Assembly (NCBI GenBank): GCA_019408975.1
Contig: DXVA01000264.1
Location: forward strand, 1-6,215
Direction of reading: 5' to 3'
DNA length: 6,215 nt
Origin: Lentisphaeria bacterium
GTDB lineage: Bacteria > Verrucomicrobiota > Lentisphaeria > Victivallales > UBA1829
In this document: one piece after another, positions 5,862 through 6,215 of the stretch
Position numbering within the stretch: the first letter of the stretch is position 1
Layout: every line of letters starts with the position of its first letter
Program-made: the position numbers and the translations under genes
Notes under the pieces: model-generated
The model's database searches: none
Told to the model about the DNA's origin: nothing
What the model saw: the letters and a program-made list of their open reading frames with translations, nothing else

Positions 5862-6215
5862 AAAAAGTAAAAGCGGAGAACAGGTTTCATTCCAGCGCAG
5901 CCATAGACTGAATCACGATTCGGCAGAATCTATGGCAAACAGTGGCAGAATGGAGTGCTCACTCCGCGACCACATGAAAAACGGAATGCAAAGAATGAAA
6001 TTGATTTTGAATCCAGAATCACATTCTGATACCGATGATTTCCGGTGTCTCGCGGAGCGAGTCCCCCGCCATGATTTTGTTTCCAATGCCGAAATCTGTC
6101 GTAATCCGCGACCGGAAACGGTCTCCAAAAGAAGACGGAACCAGTCCCCGCCCAATCTCGCTTCTCCTTTCTTCACTCGATTGTTGAATTGTTCGATTGT
6201 TCGATTGTTCAAATG
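5845..6215 (+). CDS. Unrecognised open frame, 5' part of a gene running off the window
   Basis: From ATG 5845 the frame stays open for 123 codons to the window edge without a stop, so the gene, if real, continues outside. For: a near-perfect Shine-Dalgarno with ideal spacing, overlap with the GH3 gene, and an uninterrupted frame. Against: the product is low in hydrophobic residues, rich in Arg, Ser, Asn and Met, shows no domain I recognise, and is laid over DNA full of inverted repeats and an 8-bp tandem repeat. The first 15 or so residues (MHPKSEKSKSGEQVSF) read like an ordinary polar N-terminus; what follows reads like translated non-coding DNA. One idea is that the real protein, for example a prepilin-like secreted protein such as those abundant in Lentisphaerota, resumes beyond the edge and this is an in-frame leader or inserted element. 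That is inference, and function is unknown. Confidence 0.42.
   Translation, partial: MHPKSEKSKSGEQVSFQRSHRLNHDSAESMANSGRMECSLRDHMKNGMQRMKLILNPESHSDTDDFRCLAERVPRHDFVSNAEICRNPRPETVSKRRRNQSPPNLASPFFTRLLNCSIVRLFK
5900..5936. repeat. 8-bp perfect inverted repeat with nested arms
   Basis: GCCATAGA (5900-5907) pairs exactly with TCTATGGC (5929-5936) across 21 bases. Inside, GAATC (5910-5914), GATTC (5917-5921) and GAATC (5926-5930) can pair in alternative ways, giving mutually exclusive small hairpins. No T-run follows on either strand, so an intrinsic terminator for the GH3 gene is unlikely. It may be a structured RNA segment or part of a palindromic repeat element. Confidence 0.55.
5952..6123. 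repeat. Cluster of short inverted repeats
   Basis: Within 172 bases there are three compact hairpins: GGAGT/ACTCC (5952-5965, loop GCTC), CAGAAT/ATTCTG (6014-6028, loop CAC) and GACCG/CGGTC (6110-6123, loop GAAA, a GNRA-type tetraloop). There are also longer-range pairs: CTCACTCCGCGA (5958-5969) with TCGCGGAGCGAG (6050-6061, 11 of 12 complementary) and TTTCCGGT (6039-6046) with ACCGGAAA (6111-6118). CCGCGACC is directly repeated at 5964 and 6106. Several pairings compete with each other. The density suggests a folded element, though some short pairs are expected by chance. Confidence 0.42.
6178..6209. repeat. 8-bp tandem repeat, four copies
   Basis: CGATTGTT, GAATTGTT, CGATTGTT and CGATTGTT follow one another without gaps; only two bases in the second copy differ. 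The array may continue past the window edge, where CAAATG starts a degenerate unit. The period is not a multiple of three, so within the open frame it is read in shifting phase as LLNCSIVRLF. Such short arrays vary in copy number by replication slippage and could switch a downstream frame on or off. Confidence 0.75.

Noticed and set aside
6178..6209. CRISPR-like array
   Set aside because: Units are 8 bp with no spacers, so it is a simple tandem repeat.
5913..6212. Minus-strand open frame from the right edge
   Set aside because: It has no visible ribosome site, begins in the 8-bp tandem repeat, and its product is unrecognised. I kept it only as part of the argument about the palindromic region.
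5862..6215. tRNA or known structured RNA in the region after the GH3 gene
   Set aside because: No cloverleaf with a TTCGA-type T-arm, no CCA end, and the hairpins do not match a riboswitch I recognise.

Overview
The window holds four complete genes and two fragments cut by its edges. All look like accessory carbohydrate metabolism from a bacterium of roughly balanced base composition. The mix suggests a glycan-degrading member of the PVC group: Gfo/Idh/MocA oxidoreductases, a secreted SGNH hydrolase with carbohydrate-binding-like domains, an AraC-type regulator and a GH3 glycosidase. Lentisphaerota (Victivallis-like) is my best guess. That assignment rests on gene style rather than on a marker gene, so Planctomycetota, Kiritimatiellota or similar groups are not excluded.

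Left part, plus strand (1-3215). The window opens inside a Gfo/Idh/MocA-type oxidoreductase, of which only the C-terminal part is present (1-444). It overlaps by 19 bases the start of a secreted SGNH/GDSL hydrolase (426-2111) with two predicted beta-sandwich domains before the catalytic domain. After 51 bases comes a second, complete Gfo/Idh/MocA oxidoreductase (2163-3215). Spacing and orientation suggest one operon.

Right part (3228-5861). A minus-strand AraC-family regulator (3228-4040) converges on the oxidoreductase with only 12 bases between stops. It diverges from a GH3 glycosidase related to NagZ-type beta-N-acetylhexosaminidases (4170-5861). The 129-base divergent region is AT-rich, carries overlapping TATAAT boxes for one strand and a TTGCTG/TATATT pair for the other, and has a tandem CGG(G)TCAAAT repeat directly before the regulator's start. 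The simplest reading is that the regulator senses a sugar and controls the GH3 gene and itself.

Right edge (5845-6215). A near-perfect Shine-Dalgarno inside the end of the GH3 gene points to an ATG at 5845. The frame that follows is stop-free to the end of the window. Its product is not recognisable, and its DNA is crowded with short inverted repeats and ends in an 8-bp tandem repeat. This is the least explained part of the window.

Working model: the secreted esterase-like protein trims a decorated glycan outside the cytoplasm, the GH3 enzyme cleaves imported (amino-)sugar oligomers in the cytoplasm, and the two oxidoreductases modify or cleave the released sugars through NAD(P)-dependent chemistry. 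Substrates are not determined by the sequence.
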